From Syncephalastrum monosporum B8922 (lineage: Eukaryota > Mucoromycota > Mucoromycetes > Mucorales > Syncephalastraceae): a stretch of DNA of 64,000 bases. A model generated the notes under the pieces. The model was not told where the DNA came from, searched no databases, and was given only the letters and a program-made list of their open reading frames with translations. Of the stretch, positions 43,476-55,125 are shown piece by piece; position 1 is the first letter of the stretch; every line of letters begins with the position of its first letter. Where the stretch lies: contig JNEN01000871.1 of NCBI GenBank assembly GCA_000697355.1, forward strand, positions 62,001-126,000, read 5' to 3'. A program made the position numbers and the translations under genes.

Positions 43476-45411
43476 ATGGTGTTTGCGCGTGTGGCATGTC
43501 GAGGCGCCACGCTTGTACAAGCCAGTCTACCCGAAACCGTCTTCCATTCCGCTGTTCGATCTTCTGCTCGGAAGTTCCCTGCTGTCCGTCCTTCTTATGC
43601 AGGTGCGTTGATAAACGAACACACACACAGAGAGAGAGTCCGTTTCTGTCACATACTTCCCTCCGCGCGCTTTTATTTATTCGACCCATTTGACTCGATC
43701 GCGTTTACTAATTCATCGTCACACCCATTAGGCTCGGCACGAGTAGCACCCGCGATACACAAGGTATGTCAGTGGGGATAAATATAATCTATTGTGTGTA
43801 TCATATATTAATAAAGCGATCGTTTTGACAGCGCTGTTTTCATGCAACAGGTAAACAAGATACCCCGGGAAATCAGCACGTTTTGACCCTCTTGAACAGC
43901 ACCTTCCAATGCGGCCAAGCGCGATCCTTATGAAGTGCTCGGCATCAAGAAGGAGGCCTCTCAGGGTGACATCAAGAAAGCCTACTACGCTGTAAGCCCA
44001 AGCCAACGCGACGCATCTCCAGTCCATCTCATATTCTCGTGTTTCTTTTTGCTTTTTTTTTTCTTTAGCTTGCCAAAAAATATCATCCCGACACCAACAA
44101 GGACAAAGATGCACGCGAAAAGTTCGTGCAGATCCAAGAAGCCTATGAGATCCTTTCCGATGAGGAGAAGCGCAAGCAATATGACCAGTTTGGATTCGGT
44201 TTCGATGGTAAATACAGCTTGACATTGGATTGTCATCTGTTACTTCCTTTGTTTTTTTTTCGTCCTTTGTTATTGACAGCGTTGCTTAGGATCCGCAGGT
44301 GCTGGCCCTGGAGGCGCGGGCGGTTTCTATGGTGCTGGCGGTGGTGGTTTCCCTGGTGGATTCGACCCCAACGACATCTTTAGCCAGTTCTTCGGTGGTG
44401 GATTCAGTGGTGGATTCCGTAGCGGCGGCGGCGGCGGAGCAGATCCCTTCCGTAATATGCCCGGTGAGGATATCCAGGTGAGTTGCAAAAGTAGACTAGA
44501 CCAGGAGAAACGCAGTAAGCTCACCATGGAAATAGACGCCCCTGACCGTGACATTCATGGAAGCCGTCAAGGGTGTCACCAAGAACGTGATGGTCGAACG
44601 TGTCACGCAGTGCACCACCTGTCATGGTACAGGTATGAAGGCCGGTAAATCCAAGGCGACATGTGGCGTGTGCCACGGCACGGGTGCGCAGACGATCAGC
44701 ATGGGCGGCTTCCACATGCAGACGTCCTGTCAGTCCTGCGGCGGCACGGGCTCAGCCATCCCGCCTGGTGCTGGCTGTGGCACGTGCAACAGCATCGGCA
44801 AGGTGCGAGAACGCAAATCGGTCTCGGTCAAGGTACCACCCGGCGTCGATCAAAACTCGCGCATCCGCGTCCCGGGTGAAGGCGACGCGCCCATCAAGGG
44901 CACCGGCCCGAGCGGCGATCTGTTTGTGTCGCTCAACATCCTGCCCTCCAAGGTCTTCCGCCGTCAGGACTATGATGTCTTTGTCGACGCCAAGATCCCG
45001 TTCTACAAGGCCATCCTCGGTGGCAAGATCCGTATTCCGACCGTCGACGGTGATGTCGAGCTCAAGGTACCGTCCGGGTCGCAGCCCGGCGACAACATTG
45101 CCCTGCGCGGTCGCGGTATCCAGCGTCTCCGCACTGGCACGTCCCGCGGTGATCAGATTGTGACGCTCAAGATTGAGCTGCCGCGTATCGTGCGCGGCGA
45201 GCAGCGTAAGATCATTGAGAAGTATGCGAGCCTCATCGACCCCGAGTACCGCCAGGACGACCCCGCACCGTCCAATGACAAGACGCCGCCCACACCGCCC
45301 CCCTCGCCTGGCAACGACTGTGATTCGAAGGAAGGTTTCTTCAAGAACGCATTTGGTAAACTCAAGGACAAATTGTCAAACGAGGACGACGAAAAGCCAT
45401 CCAAGAAATAA
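43476..45411 (+). CDS. MDJ1: Mitochondrial DnaJ co-chaperone (Mdj1-like, type I J protein)
   Basis: Mdj1 stimulates mitochondrial Hsp70 in folding matrix proteins. The N-terminus ([20 protein letters not shown]) is a mitochondrial presequence spread over the first exons. The J domain follows: [19 protein letters not shown], with HPD in [19 protein letters not shown] Gly/Phe-rich region of about 60 residues comes next, then the zinc region with [24 protein letters not shown] and a fourth motif CGTCNSIG, in which the usual C-x-G-x-G ending has decayed although both Cys remain. The C-terminal substrate domain contains [20 protein letters not shown] and [10 protein letters not shown]. The acidic/lysine tail ([13 protein letters not shown]) is long. 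About seven exons; the last, from 44533, is large. Confidence 0.94.
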
Positions 45412-45632
45412 GGTCGTATTCCTGGCATTCTCCAATACTTGTTCATGATCCCCACTCTCTCTCTTTCTCTCTGTCTCTCTCTTTCTCTCTTGTACACACG
45501 CATCAGTGAAATACTATTGCCTTCGTAGCCATCCCATTTTGCATAGACTGCAGAGATCGTTATTTAGAATCCCCCCGTCCCCGTTCATCCACATAGAGAA
45601 AGAAAGAACAAAAAAGTTGTATGTATATTCCA

Positions 45633-47879
45633 TCACGGCTTGTTGACATACTGCTGACGCATCCGGTCCAGCTCCTTGTGGACTTCTTTTCTACTGACAT
45701 TCGACCGACGTGCTGCGCTCCCGTCATCGCCCGTCGCAGGCGGCAGCGGGGATCCAGGAGAGGTGGCGGTAGGACTTCCCCCGCCCGACGAGGCTTTCCG
45801 TAACAGCAGGGATTGAAAGAAATTGGCAATCACTTGATGCGAGGCACCGTCGGCGCCAGCCGGAAGCCCACCGTTCGCGCCCATGCCCATGGCATCCGCC
45901 TGCATGGTATCGATGTGCGGGGGCATGGCCTTGGCCCGGTCTTCCTTGTGCCTTGCCGCTGCAGCCGCGGCCGGGCCGGCCTGGGCGGCGGCCATGCCAG
46001 CCCGGCCTGCACCCTCGTCGTCCTCCACCAGGTCCAACGTGGCCTGGTTCATGTCGATGGGGCCCACGACACTTGGCCGGGTCGCGGTGCTTCCCGCACG
46101 CGCCTTCGTGCCATTGGCACCATCTGGTCGTCGGAGTGGGCGCAGCGTGTCATAATGGCGCTCAAAGAACGTCTGCTCGTCCTCGCAGGTGACGGGCGGG
46201 GAGATATTGAGAGGTTGCTCCTCTGCTTCAGGATCGGGGATGGCTTCCTCATAAACACCGCGCGCACCGTGGGCGCCGGGTTGTTGGCGGTCCAGAATGG
46301 CTTCCAGGTCAGCCTCCCAGCCCTGGTGTACGCCCTCGCAGTCAAAGCCGTCGCGGAGGACGCGAATCTTGCCCCACGAGTCCCATCCGGAGGGGACCAT
46401 GACCGAGTCGCGTTCTACGACCTGAGCCTTGAGCGCGAACGGATACGCTTTCGTGGGTGTCGTCAAAAGGCGGTGAAGTATATATTGACGGAGATTGTGG
46501 AAGGTATAGGGGTACAACGTGGACGTGTAGAAGAGGGCAGCGCCATCTAATGGGAATAAAGTTAGGGTCGTGTCCTCACGCTTTTGCGATAGGCCAGGGA
46601 TACGTTACATTTCATGCAGACGCAGCGGAGAGTTTGCTGGATAAAGTCAAACTGTTCTTCCTTGTAGTCCTGGGTCTTTTCGAGCTTGGCAAGCGAGTCA
46701 CTCTATTCCAAGTGTCAGACACTCTCTTTTGGATGCCTTTTGCTGTGTGTTTACCTTGCAACAGACAATGACGATAGGAACACCCAGGTTGGTTGTGAGA
46801 CTGCCCTGGGTAAGGGGCAGTGTCACCTGATCAGCGGAGGTGGTAGTGGTGACAAGCGAGGGTTGAGGCATGAAATTGGTAGTCGGTGTAGAGGGTACAG
46901 AGCTGGTCGAGGTGGAAGCGACCATGGTATATCCGTTGACCATATTGGCAGCGGGCTCAGTATAGGTTTGTAGGTAGTGTTCGACTATGAAGTAGGTACA
47001 CGGGGGATTAGAAATGTCAGATCACGCATAGACTTGTAATATGGCTATAACCTACCTTTCTCGCGTAGCTCGTCTACTACGGCTTTGCCTCTGGTCCAGC
47101 TGCTATCTGCGGCAGGATCCTCTTTGCAGATCTCATCAATCACGTGCTGTAAAACATCAATCCAGCGCTGGAAAGACTCGAGGAACTTCCAGGGACGGGT
47201 CCAGTCCAGGGCGATGATGACCAGCGCGTCGGCGAGTGTGTCAGAACTCAATGCGAATTTCAGCAGCGGCAGATATTCGGGTGCGGCCAAGCCCAGTTGA
47301 TACATGCCCAAACGCGCCATGGCTTGATAGAAGAAAAGAGGATTTTTTAAATCACGGGATCAGCATATGAAAAATAATATTAAAAAAGAAGCAGAAGTGG
47401 AGCCTTACCTTCGTTTTCTTCGTCCTTGATATCAATAAAAGTATAACCTAAAGCGAGTGTATTTGTGACGTCCTCGTCGAGTTGGTCGACAGGCACGGCA
47501 GCGTAGTTGTTGGGCGTGGCGCCGAATGTTTGTGCGGCCGTAACATCATCGTTTTCTGGCTTTGCAGTCAACGGACCGGGATCGTGCTTCAAGTAATGGA
47601 TAAGCGTGGACTTGCCACAGCTCGAATCACCTGTTGTGTGTGAGTGGCTAGGACACAATGTGTATTATGGTTGCAGTGCTATGCTTTTAGGGTCTTACCC
47701 AGAACGAGGACATTCTTGGTAGGGACCATTTTGGAAGATGCGACGCCCTTGAGGATGCCAGACCAGATCTCATCTTTTTCGGACGTTGGGATGGCCTGGC
47801 CGGGCGCAACGGACGTGGTCGACTGGGTCTGCGTAGGAATAACGGTGGGTGACAAGGTATCAGACGAAGGCACAGTCAT
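45633..47879 (-). CDS. Cytoplasmic dynein light intermediate chain
   Basis: This subunit links the dynein heavy chain to cargo adaptors, driving minus-end transport of nuclei and endosomes in hyphae. About six exons encode roughly 600 residues. The Ras-like domain has a P-loop, NVLVLG-DSSCGKSTLIHYL, formed across the first intron. ALGYTFIDIKDEENEG, TMARLGMYQLG, ALVIIALDWTRPWKFLESFQ and LGVPIVIVCCK-SDSLAKLEK follow, then DFIQQTLRCVCMKDGAALFY and DSVMVPSGWDSWGKIRVLRD, which is highly typical of LIC. The C-terminal 200 residues are Ala/Gly/Pro-rich with ANFFQSLLLRKASS, a likely adaptor-binding helix, ending RMRQQYVNKP. It is divergent from ARB2 with 277 bases between starts. Confidence 0.95.
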
Positions 47880-48156
47880 GGTCGATATGCTGCATGTGTC
47901 ACAGCCAGACAACAAAAATAAGAAAAAAAGTGAAAGAAATAAAAAAAAAGTGTGTGTGAAGTATGTCTGTGTGTGTGGTGTCTGCCTGTTGCTTGTCTTG
48001 AGTTGCCCGCGACTCACACAAGGCACCCGAAAACAGGACCGGAGTTTGATTCTAGGCACGTCGCCGACACGTCTCGAACAAGCTGCACGTCGAACAAAAA
48101 AAGAGCGACGTGCAGTAACCGCTTTCTTTGTCGTCTCGGATCCACTTTCTCGCTTC

Positions 48157-49816
48157 ATGTACCGACGACGCTTCAAGAGACAGATTGAGGAGTTTCCCCC
48201 GACTCTCGAGGAGTTTGGCTACATGCTCAACGAAGCGGGCGAAATACGCAGTCTCCAAACTAGTGAGTGACGGTGCCCTTTTCATTCGAGCTACTGAATT
48301 CATTGACTTTTATGCAGACGAACCGTACCAGTTTGAAGTCAAACCCAAGGATCACGATTACAACAAGAAGCGATACGACGCCTTTATTAGTGAGTGCTCT
48401 CTCTATCCCCTCCTCGGCTGGACTGACACGCTTCATTCCCTGAAGCGATTATTGGCGACAAAGTGGAAGAAAAGCTGCAGCGCGATCCGTGCAACTTTGT
48501 CAAGCAGATCGTGCCTGTCAACGCTAACCCGGACAACGGCGATATTCATTCTTACTTTTATATGACGTAAGCTTATATCTATGATCTAGTATGTGTGCTT
48601 AATTAGCCTATGCTCATGGCGTCTGCCCTACATAGGCCCAACGCATTGACCACCCCAGACAGACTGTTGCTCCTCATTCCGGGAAATGATACACGGTAAA
48701 AAATGGAGTACAAAGAAATGGATCATTAGCGCCAACTCTTTTCCTTTTCTAGCATTGGCCAATGGAGCAAACGTGTCATGTGTGATGAAAATATCAACGT
48801 AAGGAGTTAGGGAGTCCACATGCAGGGAAGGTTCATACAGACAAAATATGATAGACGGGCTCCATGATCCATACAACAGCGCTTGCCAAGGAAAGGGGCT
48901 ACGAGGTCATTATACTGAATCCAAATGCCAATTTCTGGTATGATGGCAAGTCCTCAGTAAGTTCTCAAACGGGATGTATGTACTTTAATTAAACGGAGTC
49001 TCTGCCCTTACCCTTCAGGAAATGCCCCCACCTAATAACGAGAGATGTGAAGATATCCCTGGTATACCTGCTTTATCTTTTATTGTGCAAAGACCGAGAA
49101 ACCATGCTTTTGTCTAACGATCATATCCAGAGAACGAAAACCCAGAAGCACATACACTCTACGTCTTCCGGCACTTCATTCAGTAAGATCATCCCGACGG
49201 ATGTAAGAAAAACCACTGATGCATCCCATAGACGCGCCAAAGCCAAGGACATATCTGTGATTGCGATGGGATGGGGCGGATACAGCTTTACGCTGGCGAT
49301 CAATGACAACTGTACGACTTTACCGGTGTGATTGCTGCAAAATCATGCTGATTTTAGTTTTTTTATTTCTACTGCAGTTGATTTTATCAAATCCAGAGTA
49401 AGAGGCGTTGCTCTTTCGAATAGCTCTCACACACGCGACATAATTGACGGCGATGACAAGCGCGTGTGGATCCGTAATGTAAGTCACAGAACTTTAAACC
49501 CTTTTCAGAGTGTGTGTATGTCTGACAAGAGGTTCCCTACGTATAACAGCATATGGTGAATCTCGACGCGTCCAACCAGCCCAAGGGCCAGGTCCTCGCC
49601 GATACTCGGTTTGGGTGCGAGTGTCTGTCGTCTGCCCAGGAGATCTCCGATTTCATCATCACCAGCTGCGAGAAAGAGATATGGCGATTCCTTGATCTCA
49701 AGATGGGTGATATCGAGGAGATCGTGGTCGACACCGACTTCGATCCACAGGCTCCGCTTGATGAGGCGGAAGAGGCCGAGTTGGCCGAGCATCTCAATGT
49801 AGTAAGCGTGGGCTGA
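48157..49816 (+). CDS. ARB2: ARB2/FAM172A-domain protein
   Basis: Homologue of FAM172A/ARB2A and of S. pombe Arb2, an Argonaute-binding chaperone-complex subunit in RNAi heterochromatin. About ten short exons join. The start MYRRRFKRQIEEFPPTLEEF runs to FGYMLNEAGEIRSLQT, then EPYQFEVKPKDHDYNKKRYD, TPDRLLLLIPGNDTR, IGQWSKRVMCDENIN, MIHTTALAKERGYEVIILNP and NANFWYDGKSS. Then come ENENPEAHTLYVFRHFI and KAKDISVIAMGWGGYSFTLA. The last matches the family's alpha/beta-hydrolase elbow (usually AHSYGG), but the Ser is replaced, so any hydrolase activity is doubtful. The C-terminal part is WRFLDLKMGDIEEIVVDTDF and an acidic tail. If the organism has RNAi, this gene belongs to it; that is inference. Confidence 0.88.
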
Positions 49817-50596
49817 TCAAGAAAGATACCCGATTCTCCTCCTTGTCATGTTTCCCTGGACTTGTCTTTTTCTTTCTCTTCTCCTTTTGAACGTCTGTAT
49901 GTGCGCGCGCATGGGCCCTTCTTCGAGCAGAAAAAGGAAAGGCATAAAGACTCAGCACGAGCTTGCACATTCATTGTGACGGTTTAAACCAAGTTTTGTA
50001 TGCCTGTGCGCTCCCTATATTTACTTTTGAGTGACGCGCCAAGGAGCCACTTTCGGGAGGTGGAGAAACACAATTTCGTGGGATGCATATGTCAAGCACA
50101 CTCCTAATTATTTTATCGGGAATGGACAGAACGCCCGAGCCATCGGATTATCACAGCTGGAAAGGGGATGATGGGTTGCGCTTGCATTTTCAATGTGCTA
50201 TGTGATACGTGCAGAATTCACCCGTACGGCTGCGTAAATACGTGTTGCACAAGCAGCGGCCAGTGAGGTGCATTGACATAATTGCGACAGGGTAGAACTT
50301 GGGTCACAATAAGGCTCTTTTGGGGACGCCACACGGCGAGGCTGGAGACGACACTTCCCTTTTCGGCCGTCAATGCTTATTTACGGGCCACACGACACGC
50401 GATGAAAAAAAAAAAAAAGGAAACCCCCTTCTACTTTCTCACTCTTTCTTTCCCTCTTTTTTGCTCGCTTTACTTTTTACCCTTCCCCTTCTTCCCTGGG
50501 CCCCTAAATCCCATTCCTATCCTCCTTTACCTTTCGTATAAAAAGAATTCAATATTCAAAGGCGCGTTATCATCTTGTTTTGTTCCTTATTTGATC
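49817..50596. promoter_or_regulatory. Upstream region of the C2H2 factor
   Basis: 780 bases without a supported gene. A T/C-rich leader (50426-50530) precedes the ATG at 50597, and ATAAAAAGAATTC at about 50539 is TATA-like. The frame open from 50282 is an A-run/pyrimidine artefact that happens to be in register with exon 1. Confidence 0.4.
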
Positions 50597-51736
50597 ATGT
50601 CACAAGTTTGCGCACACAATAACAATGGCAATAACATTAGCAATAACAATAACAGCGGCATAAACAAACCGTACGCATGCCCACAGTGCAGTCAGCGGTT
50701 CAGTCGACCACATAATCTCAAATCGCATATGACGACGCATTCATCCGAGCGACCGTTCGAGGTATGCACTGATCACGCAAATTTAAGAGAGCCAAAAATA
50801 GAGAAAGATGAAGAGGGGGGAAAAAAAGAATAAGTGAATGCCCAGAGCTTTAATCCTCTCGCTTACATATAGTGCAACATGTGCTCGACTCGTTTTCGAA
50901 GACAGCATGACTTGAAGCGACACAAGCTGCTACACACGGGCGAAAGGTCGCATGTGTGCACAGGCTGTCGAAGGATCTTTTCGCGCTTGGACGCGCTGAA
51001 GCGCCATCGCAGGGCCGAAGGCGGTCAGACCTGTCTCCGCTTGCAACAAATAACACGCCACCACCACCATCACCAACAGCTAAACCAGCAACCAGATCCA
51101 CATTTTCATGAGAAGAGTGATAGCCTGGTCCCCATGCCTCAGCCGCCCTCTATGCAACGCCCTATTGTACCTGCCTTGGAGATTGACTGCCCGGCGTCAG
51201 AACCCTTGCCTGCGCGATACTTGCCTTCCCCTTACAGTTTCGTACCGCTCTCGTCGTCGTCATCATCAGATAGCAACACCAGTAATATCAGCACGCCAGC
51301 GAATGGGAGCAGTAGCTCCGTTTTGCCACCCTTGCGCCAAGTCACGGCGGATCATGAACGCAGTATGGACCTCGAGGTCATTGACCATCTCCGCCAGCAA
51401 GTGGAACATTGGCGTGCCAAGGCCGAACAAGTCCACGATATCCAATCCCAGCTGCACGACCTCCAAATCGAGGCAAGTAAGTCGTCGCCGTCTTGCCCTA
51501 TGTCCCGAGCCACTAACATGGAGTTTATTGGATCAGAACAAGCTCTTACGGTCCTTGATAATGCAAAATACAACCACAAACCCACACAAAGACGCATCCT
51601 CATTACAATCCTCATAAATAAAAGCATCCAACATGTAGAGAAGACAATAATAATAGAGACAGTTTATAAAGGTGTATATCCCGTATCACCCAGATCGGCT
51701 TCCTCGTCACCGTCACTGAAACATCCATGGAGGTAG
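50597..51736 (+). CDS. Three-finger C2H2 transcription factor, Crz1-like
   Basis: Exon 1 (50597-50761) ends in the first linker and exon 2 begins 50873. Finger 1 is CPQCSQRFSRPHNLKSHMTTH, joined by SSERPFE; finger 2 is CNMCSTRFRRQHDLKRHKLLH with linker TGERSH; finger 3 is CTGCRRIFSRLDALKRHRR followed by AEGGQTC. The RPHNLKSH, RQHDLKRH, DALKRH series resembles calcineurin-responsive Crz1 and related factors, but no PxIxIT docking site is obvious. His and Ser-rich segments follow, then a coiled coil (VIDHLRQQVEHWRAKAEQVH). After 51476 the end is ambiguous. The frame stays open to 51736 whether or not a 60-base GT-AG segment is spliced. A different frame (KLLRSLIMQN, stop at 51617) would continue the coiled coil better but needs an unseen splice. 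Confidence 0.8.
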
Positions 51737-52475
51737 GTGTATCCGGAAATGACAAAGATTGCAAAAGCGACGCCGATCATGGGTATGCCCGGGCCTTCCT
51801 CAGCGATAAGGTGCGGATACATGGTGTTGAGGTCGCTGACACCGCTCTGATACATGACGGACGATTGAGCCAGAAGGAGCAACGCCAAGATGGCAGCACC
51901 CCAAGCCAAGAACCCGCGCGCATAGTGCGTATCGCTAAATCGCCGATAAAAGACCATGCACAGCGCACCCACGACCCACGCACCGCCGCCCGAGAGCAGG
52001 CAAAGCACGGATGCAGCATATATATTCGGGTTATGGCTCGGCCCTGGATCCTCCGAAGGCGCATTTTCGTCTGCGAACAGCTGAGGATACGTGCCATTGA
52101 ACTTTTCGGCGACCGTGACCTCTATTGATTGAATGACATTATGGTTTGTTAGTTGGTTTGAGAAACAAACCGACGCAGAGGGGCAGATCTGGGGCAAAGC
52201 GTACCGAAAGGAAGCATCATGACACCGTCGTCATTGTAACAGGTGGTTTCGCCCTTGTCATCGATACAGTAGCCCTGCCAACCGAGGTAGATGGTCAGTG
52301 GTCCGGGTGGGTTGGCCGTAATGGTAGCAAAGGAAATGCGCTTGGCACCGGTGGAGCGAGCGCCGATCAAGCAGAGCAGGACGAGGATAAAGCCAACGAG
52401 CGAGAGAAAGACGCCGATATAGTTACGGCGAGAGGGTCGCAGCTGCAACGCGAACTTGCGCTTCTTTCCTTCCAT
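51664..52475 (-). CDS. Claudin-like four-TM membrane protein (SUR7/PalI-like)
   Basis: Two exons join in frame (LPFG-E-VTVAEKF). After a basic start (EGKKRKFALQLRPSRRNYIG) come TM1 (IGVFLSLVGFILVLLCLIGA), an extracellular loop with GWQGYCIDDKGETTCYNDDG and EKFNGTYPQ, TM2 (AASVLCLLSGGGAWVVGALC), TM3 (GFLAWGAAILALLLLAQSSV) and TM4 (IGVAFAIFVISGYTYLHGCF), with an acidic tail. The W-x-GYC...C loop is typical of the fungal SUR7/PalI and claudin superfamily, which organises plasma-membrane domains or pH sensing. I cannot assign a specific member. About 240 residues. Its 3' end overlaps, antisense, the longer version of the C2H2 gene's last frame. Confidence 0.65.
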
Positions 52476-52605
52476 GACAGTGGTGTGGCATGCCCGAAGG
52501 GAAGGAGAGAAAGAGAGACGGAAAAGAGAGGAAAAAAAAAAAGAGAAAAGCTCCAGTTAAAAAAAATTGAGTTAGTCTCTCACCCACTCTCTTCCTTAAT
52601 TTTCA

Positions 52606-54375
52606 ATGCCCTCTTTGCTGGCGATCCTGCTCGTCACCAACTCCACGAACGGGCACCACTTTGTGTTCAGCTATCCCGCTAACCCAAGGCGCTCGCCTCA
52701 AAAGAAGCCGAACTGCAGCACAAAGACAGCCAGCGTGCGATTGCCGCCCAATGCGTCGTCCCAAGCGCAGGTCACCGAGGACAATCCCGATCGGAATGCG
52801 GGCCGTGACACGGTCTTCAACATGTGGGCGCCCTTCTTAGCCGACACGCTCTCGCCTGAGTTGCCCCTCTGCGACAAGCGCTTCCAGCTGACCGTCGACG
52901 ACCTGACCTTTGTCGGGCACCCCGTCAGCCTGCCCGCCCAGCAGCAGCAGAACGCGAAATCCTCTCCCCAAAAGCAGCAGCAGAAGCAGAAAAACGATAA
53001 AACCTCTTCGTCGTCGTCCTCTGCTCCGGTCCTGGCGGCTGATGCGGCCGAGCACATGACGCTGTTCCATGTCGTCTTTGTCTTGTCGCCACCCGATTTG
53101 CTGTTGACAGCCGAAGTCGACGCGCTCTACACGCATGTCGTGCGACGCTATGCGGCCGGCCTCCGCTACGAGCAGTTCCGGTGCGGCTATGTCCAAGACC
53201 AGGTCCAGATGATCCTTGCGCTGCGCGAAAACACGACCGATCAGCCTTACGATGACGTGGTGCAAACCATCCTTCAAGACTCCTCTCTCGCGCGCGATAT
53301 CAAGCACATTTATACTGCGCTGTCCACAGACGCGGTCGCGCATGTCATCATCAACGACTTTATCGACCTCTCCCTCCAGATACCCGCCATCTCTGCCCCC
53401 AACAGCGCATCGTCTTCTGGCTACGACGCTGCGCTGCCGCTGGCGCGCACCCAGGACTACTATTATGCGTCGCTCGTCGACATCTACGGGGACGGCTACG
53501 AATATGACTCCTATCCGACCATTTGCCCGTACCACACCCTGCTGCTGCTTGAAGACCCCGAAGAGGTCCTCAAGAACATGCCGCTCGACGCCAGCCCGAC
53601 GTTGGTTCAGCTCGTCCAGATTTTGACACCCACCCAGAGCTTACAAGAGCTGCACCTCTTGCTCGACTGTTCACTCGCCCAAGTCTACCGTCTCGCAGCC
53701 CACCTCATCTACTGGCGCAAGGCCAAACTCATCCACACCATCCACGCCCGCAACATCTACGTCGTCTCGCCCGAAGCCAAGCTCGTCGATCTGTCCGCCC
53801 TCAACGCCGACTTTCGCGTTCATATACCCAACCTGGACCTGCCGACCTTGCTCTCGCAGCTGTCGATCGCCAAGCCGCTCCACATGATCGCACCCAAAGA
53901 CCTGCGCAATCAATACCTTGAAGCCATCACCTACCTCGTCCGCAAGGACTTGGTCTTGCAGCTCCACATGTTCCTCGTCCTCATGTCCGACGGCCATCCT
54001 CGGAATAACAGTTTCTCCTCGTCACCCTCGTCTTCTACCGCCGGCGGTCAGAACGGTGGGGCCGAAAGTCCGGCGGCGGTGACAAAGCGACCGCCGCATG
54101 AAAAAGTACCCAAGGAAATTGCAGAATTATTTGAACGGTAAGCAGAAACAGGGAAAAATTCACTACCTTTTTTTTTTTTTTTTTTTTGGCTCATAATCAT
54201 ATCTAGACTCATTCCTTTCATGGACGGGAAGCACCATGTAGAAGAGATCATGTACCGCGAAGCAGTGACTCGGCGACAGTTGAGTCTGGTGCTCAAGTAC
54301 TATCGTGATAATATCGTCACTGTGTATCACTACTATCGCATGGAGCTGAAGACCAACGACTTGCGGCATCGATGA
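52606..54375 (+). CDS. NPR3: GATOR1/SEACIT subunit Npr3 (NPRL3)
   Basis: Npr3 and Npr2 with Iml1 form the GAP complex that inactivates Gtr1/RagA and so restrains TORC1 under amino-acid shortage, at the vacuole. Two exons (52606-54137, 54207-54375) give 566 residues. The longin-like start is LLAILLVTNSTNGHHFVFSY, then FNMWAPFLADTLSPELPLCD and CDKRFQLTVDDLTFVGHPVS, a Gln/Ser-rich insert, MTLFHVVFVLSPPDLLLTAE, YPTICPYHTLLLLEDPEEVL, QLVQILTPTQSLQELHLLLD and SLAQVYRLAAHLIYWRKAKL, and the C-terminal PFMDGKHHVEEIMYREAV, YRDNIVTVYH. All are typical of NPRL3. The gene is divergent from the SUR7-like gene with 130 bases between starts. The intron carries a 20-base T run. Confidence 0.95.
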
Positions 54376-55125
54376 TGATTGTCTGGATCTCTTTTTTTTT
54401 TTTTTTTCTTATTCGGGTGACGGTCTCCGTTTTATTTTCTTGTCCCGAATAAGCTACTGTTTTCTCTTTCTCTGGCCAAAAAGTCATTGTTACAGTATCA
54501 GGTTGCATATATGCATAGGATATGAAAATGCAAAATCATCTATAGAAATGGAGAAAAGGGACTCTGCATGTGTTTGTATAAAGTTTGAATACCCAAAGTG
54601 GGATCCACCTAGATTTAATACTTTTGGGACAAGACGGAGATGGTTGGGAAGCGACTGCATATCATTGGTACTGCACTTTTTTCAAAAATTATATTGGCAG
54701 GCCAGCTGATAATGAAAAAAAAAAAAAAAAAAAGGCATCGAGTCGGACGAAACGAGTGAACCGTACAAAGAATCTCGTCAGGAGAAATAGGTGACAATGA
54801 ATGGAAACGTATTGAAATAAGGGCTGACTCGTTCGTTACCATGGATAGAGAGGGGTAAGACGCATGAAAGCAATAGAAAGGTAAACAGGTTTCACGAAAG
54901 TCAAGCGAGAAAAGAAGGAAAGTGGTTGATCTGGTGAATGCACATATTTGAAGGTGATACACGTGCGGTGCGTGAGCGTAGCACCAAACCAGGGCCAACA
55001 CCCAGATAAAAAAAATGAAAAAATGGGTCGAAACCGCATCCAATCCAGCCTACTCGCAACCCTCCTTTTTGCCGTCATATCGTGTTATACTACTACTTCT
55101 CTTTAACTCTTCTCTCTCTCTTTAA
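54376..55125. other. Spacer between NPR3 and PIP5K
   Basis: A T run at 54390-54408 after the NPR3 stop and an A run at 54717-54733; the end (55085-55120) is a TCTCTCTC-rich leader before the PIP5K ATG. No gene seen. Confidence 0.45.

Noticed and set aside
52837..53535. 232-residue minus-strand frame inside NPR3
   Set aside because: Antisense shadow; the plus strand is clearly NPRL3.
32547..54375. TOR and NPR3 as a functional cluster
   Set aside because: They lie 12 kb apart with unrelated genes between, on opposite strands; co-location looks like chance.
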